Assembly (NCBI RefSeq): GCF_002259485.1
Contig: NZ_NPGA01000005.1
Coordinates: 62,001-126,000 of the forward strand
Length of the DNA: 64,000 nucleotides
Reading direction: 5' to 3'
Source: Rhodococcus sp. 14-1411-2a
GTDB taxonomy: Bacteria > Actinomycetota > Actinomycetes > Mycobacteriales > Mycobacteriaceae
Shown here: positions 9,040-18,361 of the stretch, one piece after another
How the letters are laid out: every line of letters begins with the position of its first letter
Numbering within the stretch: position 1 is the stretch's first letter
Program-made: the position numbers and the translations under genes
The notes under the pieces: generated by a model
What the model saw: the letters and a program-made list of their open reading frames with translations, nothing else
Database searches by the model: none
What the model was told of the DNA's origin: nothing

Positions 9040-9797
9040 ACACCGTCGCTGTGGTCACAGGTGCAGGTTCGGGTATCGGCCGTGCGACCGCTGAGATCAT
9101 CCTCGAAAACGGCGGCTCGGTCGTTGCATTCGACACCACCGCGGAATCCTTGGATTGGTTGTCCGGCAACGACAATGCGGTGCCGTTCGTCGGCGACGTC
9201 ACCCGACAGGACGACAACCGCGCAGCGGTGCGTCACGCGGAGACCTCGTTCGGACACCTCGACGCGCTGGTGCTCAATGCCGGTGTTCCAGCTTCCGGAT
9301 CCATCGAAACCCTCGACATGGAGGTCTTCGACCGCTCGATCGAGGTCAACCTTCGCGCCGTCGTACTCGGTGTGCGCGAATCGATTCCCGCGTTCCGGCG
9401 CACAGGCCGCGGTTCGATCGTGATCACCGCGTCCGCAACCGCGCTCGGTGGCGAGCCGAACCGCTGGCCGTACGCCGCGGCCAAAGCCGGCGCTGTGAAC
9501 CTCGCGCGGTCCTTCGCCCTCGACCTGGCGAACGACCGAATCCGCGTCAACGCCGTCTGCCCAGGGCCCATCAGCACCGGCATGACCCGACGCATCGAGG
9601 ACAACACCCCCGACCGCTACGAAGCGCTCAAAACGATGATCCCCCTACACCGTTGGGGCACCGCTCGGGAGGTGGGCGAGGTCATCGCATTCCTGGCCTC
9701 GCCGCTGGCGTCGTTCGTCACCGGTGTCGCGATTCCGGTCGACGGCGGGGCCACCTGCGGGAGCGGTCAGACAGTGCCGGTGCCGGCTCCCGCCTGA
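9036..9797 (+). CDS. Short-chain dehydrogenase/reductase
   Basis: 253 residues, a classical SDR: cofactor motif TGAGSGIG near the N-terminus, LNAGV, the active-site YAAAK and the C-terminal PVDGGATCGSG. The acidic residue after the second strand (VVAFDTT) favours NAD over NADP. GTG start in a 4-base overlap with the LLM oxidoreductase. Last gene of the operon; it converges on a zinc alcohol dehydrogenase 9 bases away. It likely oxidises a secondary alcohol or reduces a ketone of the pathway. Confidence 0.88.
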   Translation: MNTVAVVTGAGSGIGRATAEIILENGGSVVAFDTTAESLDWLSGNDNAVPFVGDVTRQDDNRAAVRHAETSFGHLDALVLNAGVPASGSIETLDMEVFDRSIEVNLRAVVLGVRESIPAFRRTGRGSIVITASATALGGEPNRWPYAAAKAGAVNLARSFALDLANDRIRVNAVCPGPISTGMTRRIEDNTPDRYEALKTMIPLHRWGTAREVGEVIAFLASPLASFVTGVAIPVDGGATCGSGQTVPVPAPA

Positions 9798-9806
9798 CCC
9801 ACCGCG

Positions 9807-10853
9807 TCAACGGCTCGGGTCCACCAGCACCTTGGCGTGCCGACTCGTCCCGGAATCGAGTTCGGCGAACATCCCGACCAATTCACCGAGCCCGATCGTG
9901 CCTGTGTGCAAGGACTTCAGGTCGATTCGACCTTCGGCAACCAGCGTCATCGCACCGATGAAGTCCTCGTGCGAGTACGCCAGCGAGCCGATCACCGTGA
10001 GCTCCCTCGACTGCCAATCGCCGTAGCTGACCGAGGAATCGGTGCCCGGATACCCGAGCAACGCCAGGGTCCCGCCGCGTCTGACGAGCTCGGCGGAGGG
10101 CTGCATCAACGCGGCGACTCCGGTGCACTCGAACAGGACATCCGCGCCGAGACCACCGGTGACCTCACCGAGCAGCGCTGCGAGATCCGCCGGTTCCACC
10201 ACGTCTGCGAAGCCCAGATCCGTTGCTGCCGCTCGACGTGCGGCCGACGGCTCGCTGACGAGAATGCGGCCTGCTCCGGCGGTACGTGCGTGTTGCGCGG
10301 TCAGTAGACCGATAGGACCCGCACCCTGAACGACCACCGTGGACCCCAGCGTGATCGCGGCACGTTTGACGGCATGGAACGTCACGGTCGCCGGCTCCAT
10401 CAACGCGGCCTCCTCGTCGGACAATGCGTCGAGCACCGGAATCGCTCGGCGAGCCGACACCGTGAGGGTGGTGGCAAACCCGCCGTGCACGGGTGCGTCG
10501 TCGGTGATGCCGTTGGCTTCTGCAAAGGCCAGGTCGCAGTGAGCGGCGTGACCTGCCCGGCATTGGGCACACACACCGCACGCAGGCCCGACACCGGCCA
10601 CCACGCGTTGACCCACCCGCAGGGTGGTCACGTTCTCACCGACGGCGCTGATCGTGCCTGTCCATTCATGTCCGAACACGGCCGGTGGCAGAGCAGCGGA
10701 CGAGTATCCGTGTGTGTCGGTCGCACAGATACCGCAGTAGCGGATGTCGACGACAACAGCGTCGGGGGCAGGCGGCGATGCGGCTTCGATCGTCGTCTCC
10801 GCGGTTCCGGGTGCGACGACGTGGACGTACTTGCGCTCGACGGTGCCGGTCAT
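9807..10853 (-). CDS. Zinc-dependent medium-chain alcohol/polyol dehydrogenase
   Basis: 348 residues of the MDR family. Catalytic zinc ligands are in CGICATDTHGY and the GHEWTG motif; the structural zinc loop is CGVCAQCRAGHAAHC. The Rossmann part has VVQGAGPIGLLTAQ. It is the last gene of an operon that also carries a sugar-phosphate-isomerase-like protein and a ribose-type ABC importer, which suggests oxidation of an imported polyol or cyclic alcohol. The ATG at 10853 was chosen by homology to the family N-terminus; the longer reading frame upstream is not convincing. No strong ribosome site is visible. Confidence 0.85.
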   Translation of the reverse strand: MTGTVERKYVHVVAPGTAETTIEAASPPAPDAVVVDIRYCGICATDTHGYSSAALPPAVFGHEWTGTISAVGENVTTLRVGQRVVAGVGPACGVCAQCRAGHAAHCDLAFAEANGITDDAPVHGGFATTLTVSARRAIPVLDALSDEEAALMEPATVTFHAVKRAAITLGSTVVVQGAGPIGLLTAQHARTAGAGRILVSEPSAARRAAATDLGFADVVEPADLAALLGEVTGGLGADVLFECTGVAALMQPSAELVRRGGTLALLGYPGTDSSVSYGDWQSRELTVIGSLAYSHEDFIGAMTLVAEGRIDLKSLHTGTIGLGELVGMFAELDSGTSRHAKVLVDPSR

Positions 10854-10878
10854 GACAGTATGCAATGCAGTTTGTTGG

Positions 10879-11706
10879 TCATGTCTCCAGTTTCTCACTT
10901 TCCGCGTCGTCGAGCACCTTTCGCGTCGCTCGACCCAGTTCTGCAATCCACGCCCGCGTGTCGGCCGCGCTACGGGCGGACGGGACCTCCACGCTCACCG
11001 CAGCCGTCGATGGGAGTGCGTGCACGAGATCGGCCAGTGGGAATGCACCCAGTCCCGGTGGGAGCCTGTCGGTTCGAGCCTCGGTGATCGCAGCATTCAG
11101 GTCGTCCGAGGGCTCCGCCGACGCTGCATCACAGATCTGCCAGTACGGCAACGAGTTCTCGTCGACGGCGTCGAGATCGGCCAGCTCCGATCCCGCCCGG
11201 ATCCAATGCAGGGCGTCGACGAGGACGCCGGAATCGCTCCCCCGAGCTTCGGCGACGAATGCAGCAGCGGCAGTGAAGTCCCGAACAGACGAGAAAATCA
11301 TCGGCTCGAGACAACACCGTAGGCCGTACACCCCGGACAACTCCGACAGGAGGTCGAAGTTGTCGATTGCTCGACTGCGATCGTCATCGAGCACCGTCAC
11401 GAGCAGATGCTTCGCCCCGAGTTCGGCACCTGCCTCGACAATCGCCGACCAATCGCCCTCGGAGCTTCCGGGATGCAGCTTGACCACCTCGACATCGAGA
11501 ACTCGTATCCCGTTGTGCGCCAACGCAGATGCTGTATCCCGCAGCAGCGCCGATCCCGCCGGGAGAAGGAATCCCCTGTCCCGTTCGCCCTGCGCCACCC
11601 GGATACCCACCGCGTCGAAGCCACCCGACGCAGCGCAGTCGATCAACTCCGGGGGTGATAGGTGCAGCGCCGACAGATGCGACAGGGACAGAACCCGAGG
11701 CGTCAC
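10879..11706 (-). CDS. TIM-barrel sugar-phosphate isomerase/epimerase-like protein
   Basis: 275 residues of the xylose-isomerase-like AP-endonuclease-2 fold. The order of strands and metal-ligand positions is visible: VLDVEVVKLHPGS, LRCCLEPMIF, GVLVDALHWIRAG and LPYWQICDA. Family members isomerise or dehydrate sugars, inosose or hydroxy acids using a divalent metal. GTG start in a 4-base overlap with the substrate-binding-protein gene upstream, so it is tied to the importer. The substrate is unknown; myo-inositol-like or other cyclic polyols are possible. Confidence 0.75.
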   Translation of the reverse strand: MTPRVLSLSHLSALHLSPPELIDCAASGGFDAVGIRVAQGERDRGFLLPAGSALLRDTASALAHNGIRVLDVEVVKLHPGSSEGDWSAIVEAGAELGAKHLLVTVLDDDRSRAIDNFDLLSELSGVYGLRCCLEPMIFSSVRDFTAAAAFVAEARGSDSGVLVDALHWIRAGSELADLDAVDENSLPYWQICDAASAEPSDDLNAAITEARTDRLPPGLGAFPLADLVHALPSTAAVSVEVPSARSAADTRAWIAELGRATRKVLDDAESEKLET

Positions 11707-12830
11707 TTCTGCCAGAGTGTCTCGAATTCACCCTGGTAATCCGCGACACCGACGTAGTACCCGGTGTCCTCGTCGAGGACTGCCGACCCGATGTTGTCAC
11801 TGTTGAGCAATTGCGTGGGGAGGAACGCGGCGTCGGCCGCTGTGAGGTCGTCGCCGTTGAAATGCCGCGCCAGAGTGTCGATGACGCGCCACCCCAGAAT
11901 CTGCACCGGGAAGCCGACCCACACACTGTTGTCGCCACCCTTCAGCGACTCGAGGTTGTCCGGTGTTGGCGTCTGACCGGCGAAAGTCACCTGATCGGTC
12001 AGGCTCGCACCACGCAGCGCCGCATCGACACCCAACACGAGATCGCCGAAGGAGAAGACCGCGTAGTTGATGGTCGGGTCCCGCTGGAGTGTACTGACGA
12101 CGCTCTGCGGAGTCTTGGTGCCGAGATCGGTGACCTGCTGATTCACGAGTTGGGTGGTGCAGTCCGGGCACTGGGCTTCCAACTGAGCTGTGAATGCGTC
12201 GGTGAAGACGTTGAGGATCGAGTAGTCGGTGATCGAGAAGATTGCGACATTCGCCTGCCCATCGCTGTCTGCGACGACCTGACTAGCGACCATCTTTCCC
12301 CACTCCTCGACCTGAGCGTCGCCGTCCAAGGCGGTGGAGATGACACCGGCGACGGGAGGGCCCGCGATACTGTCCGCGATGACGGGAATGCCCGCGGCAT
12401 CGGCAGATTCGATCTGCCGGGTGAGCATCGTGAGCGGGGTACCAGAGATGTGGATCGCGTCCGGCCGCAGCGCGATTGCCTGGTCCATCGCCTTGGGTGC
12501 CGCTTCGGCGTCGGTGCCCATCAATACTCGCTGATAGCGCCACCCGAGGACGTCCGCCGCCTGCTGGATGGCATCGTTCTTCGCGCTCGAGATCGGTTGC
12601 GGGGTCTCGATACTGATGACGTACTTGCCGCTGTCCGGAGCTCTGCTCAACGGCGTCGTCAGAACCAGATCGGCCGGCGGGGCCTCGTACTGATCGGCGA
12701 CGGCCTGCGCGCCGGCGACGTCGGCAGCTTCTCCGGTCGCCGTCGTCTCGTCCGAGCTGCTGCATGCGGACACCAACAAGCTTGCGGACACGAGGGCAAC
12801 GAAAGCCTTCGTCCAGTTGGTCGATTTCAC
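11703..12830 (-). CDS. Ribose-type ABC transporter substrate-binding lipoprotein
   Basis: 375 residues. The N-terminus is a lipoprotein signal with lipobox LVSAC (Cys about residue 23), so the protein is anchored outside the membrane. The mature part is a periplasmic-binding-protein-like I (RbsB-type) fold with KYVISIETPQPISSAKNDAI, MDQAIALRPDAIHISG and TKTPQSVVSTLQRD. GTG start with AAAGGTGATC upstream. It sits between the permease and the isomerase-like gene in one operon. It probably captures a sugar, polyol or small cyclic ligand; the ligand cannot be read from sequence. Confidence 0.88.
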   Translation of the reverse strand: MKSTNWTKAFVALVSASLLVSACSSSDETTATGEAADVAGAQAVADQYEAPPADLVLTTPLSRAPDSGKYVISIETPQPISSAKNDAIQQAADVLGWRYQRVLMGTDAEAAPKAMDQAIALRPDAIHISGTPLTMLTRQIESADAAGIPVIADSIAGPPVAGVISTALDGDAQVEEWGKMVASQVVADSDGQANVAIFSITDYSILNVFTDAFTAQLEAQCPDCTTQLVNQQVTDLGTKTPQSVVSTLQRDPTINYAVFSFGDLVLGVDAALRGASLTDQVTFAGQTPTPDNLESLKGGDNSVWVGFPVQILGWRVIDTLARHFNGDDLTAADAAFLPTQLLNSDNIGSAVLDEDTGYYVGVADYQGEFETLWQK

Positions 12831-12857
12831 GTGATCACCTTTCGGGTGGAGGAGAGT

Positions 12858-13886
12858 TCAGGTACGGCGGGCGGTCCGGGCCGCGAGAGCCACGGCGACG
12901 ATGAGGGCGAGTCCGTTGAAGAGGTCGTTGACGAAGCTGGGAGCACCGGCCAACTGCAGTCCCTTCACACCGGTGGCAAGCAGGTAGATGGCGATCAGCG
13001 TGCCCAGTACGTTGACCCGCCCGGCGCGTATCTGAGTCGAGCCGAGGAAGACGGCCGAGAACGCCGGCAGCAGGTACGACGGGCCGATGTCGGGCGCGGC
13101 GGTGCCGAGCTTGGCTGCCAGGACGACTCCGGTGAAGGCCGCGATGGTGGCCGACGTCATCAACGCGCCGAACATGATTCGCTCGACTCGTAGTCCGGCG
13201 AGCCGTGCGGCCTGACGGTTGCCACCGGTGGCGTAGAAGTAGCGACCCAACGGGGTCTTCTCGAGTACGACGTACATCACGGCGGCGACGCCGATCATGT
13301 AGAAAAAGGGAAGGGGTAGACCGAGGAACGGCTTGCTTCCCAGATCGAGGAAGCCGTCGGTGAACCCCTCGGTGATCTGTTTGCCGTCCGTGACCCAGTA
13401 GGTCCCCGCCAGCAGAATGCTCGACATTCCCAGAGTGGCAATGAACGAGTCGACCTTGAGCTTGACGACGACGAAACCGTTGACTGCCCCGATCAGCGCA
13501 CCGCAGAGCAGAGTGGTGACGACGGCGATGGGGGTGCTGACGCCCTGCGAGAGCTGGTAGGACACCATCGCGACCGAGAAGCCCATGATGCCTGCGATGG
13601 ACAGATCGAACACCCCGGCAGCCAGTGGCACGATCAAACCGATGGCCAGCATCGCCGTGATCGCCTGGTCGCCGGCGATGATGCGGAAATTCCCCTGTGT
13701 CATGAAGGTGTCCGGAATCCAGAGTGCGAAGAGCGCGATGACAACGATCCACACATAGAGACCGCTGAAGCGGTCGAGTCCGAGATTCGGTCGTCGTCGA
13801 GCCGTGCGCCGTTCCGTACCACCCCTACCTCCGGGCGGCGGAGTGTGCGGCGACGCTGCTGTACCTTCGTGGGATTGTGTTGTCAT
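12858..13886 (-). CDS. Ribose-type ABC transporter permease
   Basis: 342 residues, RbsC-like. After a charged, proline-rich cytoplasmic N-terminus there are about nine to ten hydrophobic segments, including LYVWIVVIALFALWI and QAITAMLAIGLIVPLAAGV, and the family motif FDLSIAGIMGFS. The start is supported by AAAGGATCACC before the ATG. It lies between the ATPase (10-base gap) and the substrate-binding protein, in the canonical ATPase-permease-binding-protein order of carbohydrate uptake transporter family 2. Confidence 0.92.
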   Translation of the reverse strand: MTTQSHEGTAASPHTPPPGGRGGTERRTARRRPNLGLDRFSGLYVWIVVIALFALWIPDTFMTQGNFRIIAGDQAITAMLAIGLIVPLAAGVFDLSIAGIMGFSVAMVSYQLSQGVSTPIAVVTTLLCGALIGAVNGFVVVKLKVDSFIATLGMSSILLAGTYWVTDGKQITEGFTDGFLDLGSKPFLGLPLPFFYMIGVAAVMYVVLEKTPLGRYFYATGGNRQAARLAGLRVERIMFGALMTSATIAAFTGVVLAAKLGTAAPDIGPSYLLPAFSAVFLGSTQIRAGRVNVLGTLIAIYLLATGVKGLQLAGAPSFVNDLFNGLALIVAVALAARTARRT

Positions 13887-13896
13887 GGTGATCCTT

Positions 13897-15441
13897 TCAC
13901 CGAGGGTCTGCGCCGGACCGCACAGCAGCGGAAGCGGGTTTCTTGAGAGTCGAGGCCGTCAAGCGATCCGGGTCGATGCGAGGGCGGGAGAATTCGTCGA
14001 CCACCCGGCCTGCCGACAGAACCAGCACCCGATCGCACAATCGCGTGAGTTCCCCGTGATCGGTGGACACCACGAGCACCGCGGCACCGTCCTGCGCGGC
14101 CTTGTCCACGAGCGCATGGATGTCGGCCTGAGCACCGATGTCGACACCCTGCGTCGGCTCGTCCAACAGCAACACGCGAGGACTGCGTCGAAGCCACCTG
14201 GCCAGGACGACCTTCTGCTGGTTTCCTCCGCTGAGAGTGCCGAGATGGCGCTCGGTGTCACCGGCCGGGCGCACGCCGAGTCGCTCGAGCCACGTGGCCA
14301 CGTCGGCCTTCTCCCGTTTCACTCGCACTATCCCACCCCGGGAGAACCCCCACGGGTCCGCGACGGAGACGTTCTCGCGAAGGGAGGCGGTAGCGAATGC
14401 AGCATTCGAAAGCCGCTCGGCAGGAACGCATCCGACGCCCGCCGACATGGCGAGGTCGGGGCGCCCCGGTTCGACGACCATACCGTCGACGACGACTGTG
14501 CCGCGTCGAGACTCGGCACCGAAGAGCGCAGGCACGATCTGCTCACGACCGGAACCGGTGATCCCGGCGATGCCGAGGACCTCACCGGACCTGATCTCGA
14601 ACCCGAAGTTCTCCACCGCACCGCAACTCATGCCGGACACCTCGAGCACGGGATCCCCATCGGGGTTCGACGTCTCTTCCGGCTCGGCCAGGAAGTCGTC
14701 GATGCGACGTCCGATCATCAACTCGACGAGCCCCGATTCGTCGAGACCGTCGAGTGGACGCGTGCTCACGACTGCGCCGTCCCGCATCACGGTGACGCTG
14801 TCGCACAGCGAGAAGATCTCGTTCAGATGATGCGAGACGAACAGGACTGCGACACCGCGATCCCTGATTCTGCGCACCAGCTCGAACAGCCGAACGGACT
14901 CTGCTGCGGGAAGATTGGCCGTCGGTTCGTCGAGAACCAGTACTGCGGCTCGACCCGACCTGTCCTGAACCGCACGGGCGATCGCGAGCATGGTGCGTTC
15001 GCTCATACTGAGCGCCCCGGCGAGCTTCCCCAGTTCCAGCTCGACTCCCAATTCGGCTAGGGCGGCTTCGGCCCGGGATCGCTCGGCACGGAAGTCGATC
15101 GTTCCGACCGCGGTGGTCAGGTAGCCGTGGCCGAGTGCCAGATTGTCGACGACATCGAGGGTTTCGACCAACCCGAGTTCCTGGTGGACGAATCGCAGGC
15201 CGGCAGCTTCACCGCTGCCGGGGACACCGAGGGCCAGCTCGTGACCATCGACCGATATTCGGGCACCGTCGTCCGGGTCGTGATATCCGGCAAGCACTTT
15301 GATGAGCGTCGACTTGCCGCACCCGTTCTGGCCGACCAGCCCTCGAATCTCCCCCGGGGCCAACTGCAAGTCCACGCCGGCGAGCGCGCGATGCCCGCCG
15401 AAGGTCTTGGAAAGACTGGTGATGCTCAGTGCATCGGTCAT
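13897..15441 (-). CDS. Ribose-type ABC transporter ATP-binding protein (double domain)
   Basis: 514 residues, RbsA/MglA-like, two fused ABC domains. The first has Walker A GQNGCGKST and Walker B VLVLDEPTANLP; its signature region LSMSERTML is non-canonical, as in relatives. The second has the usual degenerate Walker A GITGSGRE but a good signature LSGGNQQKV and VLLLDEPTQGVD. First gene of the leftward operon ATPase-permease-binding protein-isomerase-dehydrogenase; its promoter region carries a copy of the island operator. Confidence 0.93.
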   Translation of the reverse strand: MTDALSITSLSKTFGGHRALAGVDLQLAPGEIRGLVGQNGCGKSTLIKVLAGYHDPDDGARISVDGHELALGVPGSGEAAGLRFVHQELGLVETLDVVDNLALGHGYLTTAVGTIDFRAERSRAEAALAELGVELELGKLAGALSMSERTMLAIARAVQDRSGRAAVLVLDEPTANLPAAESVRLFELVRRIRDRGVAVLFVSHHLNEIFSLCDSVTVMRDGAVVSTRPLDGLDESGLVELMIGRRIDDFLAEPEETSNPDGDPVLEVSGMSCGAVENFGFEIRSGEVLGIAGITGSGREQIVPALFGAESRRGTVVVDGMVVEPGRPDLAMSAGVGCVPAERLSNAAFATASLRENVSVADPWGFSRGGIVRVKREKADVATWLERLGVRPAGDTERHLGTLSGGNQQKVVLARWLRRSPRVLLLDEPTQGVDIGAQADIHALVDKAAQDGAAVLVVSTDHGELTRLCDRVLVLSAGRVVDEFSRPRIDPDRLTASTLKKPASAAVRSGADPR

Positions 15442-15681
15442 GGAAGCCCGCCTGTGACTTGAGTTACTTGAGTCTCGCTTTTGTTACCCACGTCATACTC
15501 AACTATGTACAGGGATAAGTCCAGCAATCTGCGAAACTTGACATTGTTTGCCTCAGTGCAGGAATCATGGAACCTGCCGGAACAGCAGTACCTACGGTGA
15601 CCGAACGCCGACTCTGCATATCTGCAGTCGTTCATCAGTTAGCAAGCATCAATATCGACAGTGGAAATCGAGGCATCAGGG
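15442..15681. promoter_or_regulatory. Divergent promoter region of the ABC operon and the VOC gene
   Basis: 240 bases without a convincing gene. The direct repeat ACTTGAGT-TACTTGAGT spans the candidate operator core AGTTACT at 15462-15468, only 21 bases from the start of the ATPase gene, a position suited to repression of the leftward promoter. TTGACA at 15538-15543 is a possible -35 box for the rightward gene, but its -10 partner (GAATCA) is weak. Confidence 0.5.
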
Positions 15682-16203
15682 ATGAGCGAGTTCGAGTTGG
15701 GCAGTGTGGTTCAGATCGCGTACATGGTCGACGACATTCACGAGGCGGCCGCCGACTTTTCCGTCCGTACCGGGGCAGGCCCGTTCTTCGTGCGTAGAAA
15801 CGTCATCACGGCCGCCGACGGCCCCGACGGCAGAACGGGGGCTTTCGACCACTCATCGGCCTACGGGCAATGGGGCCGCATGCAGATCGAATTGGTACAG
15901 ACGCACTCGGCCGAACCGCCGGAATTCGCGGAGACCACGCGAGCACGCGGGTGTGTGCACCACGTTGCGATCATGGTTGCGTCGTTTGCCGAGCACCGAC
16001 GGCAACTCACCGAGCGTGGTTGGCCGGCATTGCTCTCGGCGTCCACCCCGCACGGCAACAACTTCGCGTTCCACGACGCCCGGCCGCAGCTCGGGCATCT
16101 TCTGGAGATCTACGAACCGCGACCGAGCATTGTCGAGCTGTATCGACGCGTTGCCGACGCCGCGACGAACTGGGACGGAACCGATCCCGTTCGCAGCCTG
16201 TGA
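15682..16203 (+). CDS. VOC (glyoxalase/bleomycin-resistance fold) protein
   Basis: 173 residues. The pattern VVQIAYMVDDIHEAAADF, FDHSSAYGQWGRMQIELVQ, VHHVAIMV and GHLLEIYE is that of a two-module vicinal-oxygen-chelate protein, with metal-ligand candidates at His and Glu in those segments. Families include epimerases, lyases, extradiol dioxygenases and isomerases, so no reaction is assigned. I prefer the ATG at 15682 over a GTG 21 bases upstream, because GAGG and AGGG lie before the ATG. A single-gene rightward unit; it converges on a SnoaL-like gene after 5 bases. Confidence 0.78.
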   Translation: MSEFELGSVVQIAYMVDDIHEAAADFSVRTGAGPFFVRRNVITAADGPDGRTGAFDHSSAYGQWGRMQIELVQTHSAEPPEFAETTRARGCVHHVAIMVASFAEHRRQLTERGWPALLSASTPHGNNFAFHDARPQLGHLLEIYEPRPSIVELYRRVADAATNWDGTDPVRSL

Positions 16204-16208
16204 CGCGC

Positions 16209-16682
16209 CTAGGCCTCGGCGAGGAGCGCTGCCGCTCGCTCGCGGGCCAGCGTCAGCACCTGCGGGTTGCCGGAGTTCCAGAGAACCGTCAGTTGCTTCC
16301 GGCAGATCTTCCAGTCACCGTCGACTCGCACGACCGAATCGGTGTAGTACCCGCCGATGGTGAACACGGCGTCGCCGGAGGTGTTCGGGAGTACGTGCTC
16401 GGCACGCACGTAGGTGATCACCGTGCCCCGATCTCCCGCGACCGTGATGTCGAAGTTCGACAAGAAATGTTGCGATGCAACGAGACCCGGAAACAGCATC
16501 CGCCCACGCTGCACCCAGTCCTCGGCGCGGAAGTGCCCACCGTTACCCGCGCGGTAGCTGGTGTAGTCGACGTCGATCTCGTCGGTGAACACGGATCGAT
16601 ACATATCCCAGTCACGCAGGTCGATCCCTCGCGCGAATCGCGCCATGAGCCGGGTGATGTCACCGGTCGCCTCGGCGCTCAT
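16209..16682 (-). CDS. SnoaL/NTF2-like protein
   Basis: 157 residues of the cone-shaped alpha+beta NTF2-like fold: an N-terminal helix pair (ITRLMARFARGIDLRDWDMY), then FTDEIDVDY, HFLSNFDITVAGDRG and YYTDSVVRVDGDWKICRK. Members closest in pattern are small dehydratases, isomerases or accessory subunits in aromatic and polycyclic catabolism. The ATG overlaps the stop of the aldehyde dehydrogenase gene by 4 bases, so the two are co-transcribed. The Asp and His residues could form the acid-base pair seen in relatives such as scytalone dehydratase; this is inference. Confidence 0.75.
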   Translation of the reverse strand: MSAEATGDITRLMARFARGIDLRDWDMYRSVFTDEIDVDYTSYRAGNGGHFRAEDWVQRGRMLFPGLVASQHFLSNFDITVAGDRGTVITYVRAEHVLPNTSGDAVFTIGGYYTDSVVRVDGDWKICRKQLTVLWNSGNPQVLTLARERAAALLAEA

Positions 16683-18115
16683 GTCGCAGGCAACTGTAGG
16701 GAGATCTTCTCGAAGTACTCGTCCAGTCCATCCGGTCCGAGCTCTCGTCCGATACCCGACTTCTTCATGCCACCGAACGGTGCAAGGGCATTGAAGCGCC
16801 CCCCGTTGATGCCCACCTGACCGGTGCGCAACCTACGGGCGATGGCAATCGCTGCGTCGTCGTCGGCCGCGAACACGGCTCCGGACAACCCGTACTCGGA
16901 GTCGTTGGCAATGCGGACCGCGTCGTCGATCCCGTCGTAGGTGAGCACCGTGAGGACCGGGCCGAACACCTCTTCACGGGCGATCGCAGAATCGTTGTCG
17001 ACCCGGCTCACCACCGTCGGGCGGACGAAGAATCCCGACCGTAGTCGATCGTCCAGGTCTGGCACGTCGCCCGGCCCACCGACCACGAAGTGAGCGTTCG
17101 AGGGAACTGCGGAGAGGTGATCGAGGACAGATTGCTGCTGCTCACGCGATGCCATCGGTCCGATGTCGACGGATTCGTCGAGGGGGTCACCGATCCGCTG
17201 CGAGCCGACCAACTCCGCCAGCTTCTCCTCGACGTACTCGAGGCGATCGGCGGGTACCAGCAGCCGCGTTGTCGCAGTGCAGGTCTGCCCGTTGTTGACG
17301 TAGCAGCCGCGCACCGCGGCGGTCAGAGCTGCATCGAAGTCGGCGTCGGGAGCGATGACGAAAGCCGACTTGCCTCCCAGCTCCAGAGTCACTTTCTTTA
17401 TTCCGGCTGCAGCTACCTGTCCGACGCGGGCACCGGCTGCCGTCGAGCCGGTCAGACTCACCATTTCGACGTCCGGGTGTCCGGCCAGCCGCTCCCCCAC
17501 CCGGCCGCCTGCCCCACTGACGATATTGAGCACGCCCGGGGGCAGAGCGGTCGAATCGGCGATCTCGGCGACCGCGAACGCGACCAGCGGGGCCACACTG
17601 CTGGGCTTGACCACCGTGGCGCATCCGGCTGCAATGGCAGGCGCGACCTTGGCGGCGAGCTGGTAGAGCGGGTAGTTCCACGGCGTGATCGCGCCGACGA
17701 CACCGATGCCGACCTTCAGGATCAACGATGTCCCGCGACGTTCCTCCAACGAGGTGTCCTCGAGAATGTCCGCCATCGATCGGAAGATCGTGACTCCCAG
17801 CCCCACCTGTACGGTTCGAGACCGCGCGATCGGCGTCCCGACCTCGCGCGCCATCATCTCGGCGAGCTCGCTCTCGCGTTCGACCAGCCCGTCGGCGATC
17901 CGCCGCAACACCGAGACGCGCTCCTCGATCGAGGACTGCGACCACACATCGAAGCCGGAGCGCGCTGCGGCGACAGCGTCGTCGACGTCGGTTTCCGTTC
18001 CTGCGGGTACGCGGGCGAGCAGCTCACCCGTCGTGGCGTCGAGCACATCTATGGTGCCCCCGCCCGCGGAGGCCACCCACTTCCCGCCGATGTAGAGCTC
18101 GGTTCGGTCGTCCAT
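16679..18115 (-). CDS. NAD(P)-dependent aldehyde dehydrogenase
   Basis: 478 residues, full length for the ALDH superfamily. Recognised parts are ITPWNYPLYQLAAKVAPAI, VTLELGGKSAFVI with the general-base Glu, and the nucleophile Cys in NNGQTCTATTRLL, then EEVFGPVLTVLTYD. It converts an aldehyde to the acid, or with CoA to an acyl-CoA in some subfamilies. The gene heads an operon with the SnoaL-like protein and is divergent from the PPDK-like operon across a region with one copy of the island operator. Confidence 0.92.
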   Translation of the reverse strand: MDDRTELYIGGKWVASAGGGTIDVLDATTGELLARVPAGTETDVDDAVAAARSGFDVWSQSSIEERVSVLRRIADGLVERESELAEMMAREVGTPIARSRTVQVGLGVTIFRSMADILEDTSLEERRGTSLILKVGIGVVGAITPWNYPLYQLAAKVAPAIAAGCATVVKPSSVAPLVAFAVAEIADSTALPPGVLNIVSGAGGRVGERLAGHPDVEMVSLTGSTAAGARVGQVAAAGIKKVTLELGGKSAFVIAPDADFDAALTAAVRGCYVNNGQTCTATTRLLVPADRLEYVEEKLAELVGSQRIGDPLDESVDIGPMASREQQQSVLDHLSAVPSNAHFVVGGPGDVPDLDDRLRSGFFVRPTVVSRVDNDSAIAREEVFGPVLTVLTYDGIDDAVRIANDSEYGLSGAVFAADDDAAIAIARRLRTGQVGINGGRFNALAPFGGMKKSGIGRELGPDGLDEYFEKISLQLPAT

Positions 18116-18361
18116 GTCGCGATCCCTCTTCCCGTACGGCGGTCGGCCGAGTGGCGGCCATCACACGCAGCCTAGCCGCAAAAGGCGACATGCTGTCAAG
18201 TAACTAGCCGCAGTCAAACCTGTACAGAGTTGGACAAAGTTTCTTGACATCCACTACTATTTGAGTAGGTTATGAGCACCGTCACAGTCCCGCCTACGGT
18301 AGACGTACGTCACTTGCCGAAGGCTGTTCCCCACGGGGGACCGGAGAGCGCCAGGAGCACC
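18116..18361. promoter_or_regulatory. Divergent promoter region of aldehyde dehydrogenase and PPDK-like operon
   Basis: 246 bases. The operator core AGTAACT is at 18199-18205 within TGTCAAGTAACTAG. A good rightward promoter is visible: TTGACA at 18244-18249, 16-base spacer, TAGGTT at 18266-18271. This predicts transcription starting near 18278, which rules against the upstream ATG at 18272 and supports the ATG at 18362 with AGGAG before it. The operator core lies about 40 bases upstream of the -35 box. Confidence 0.6.

Noticed and set aside
11529..13193. 554-residue open frame on the + strand
   Set aside because: Antisense to the binding-protein and permease genes; arginine/histidine-rich low-quality sequence typical of shadows in high-GC DNA.
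18272..18361. Upstream ATG start for the 204-residue protein
   Set aside because: It falls directly after the predicted -10 box, so it would lie upstream of the transcript start; the ATG at 18362 has a good AGGAG site.
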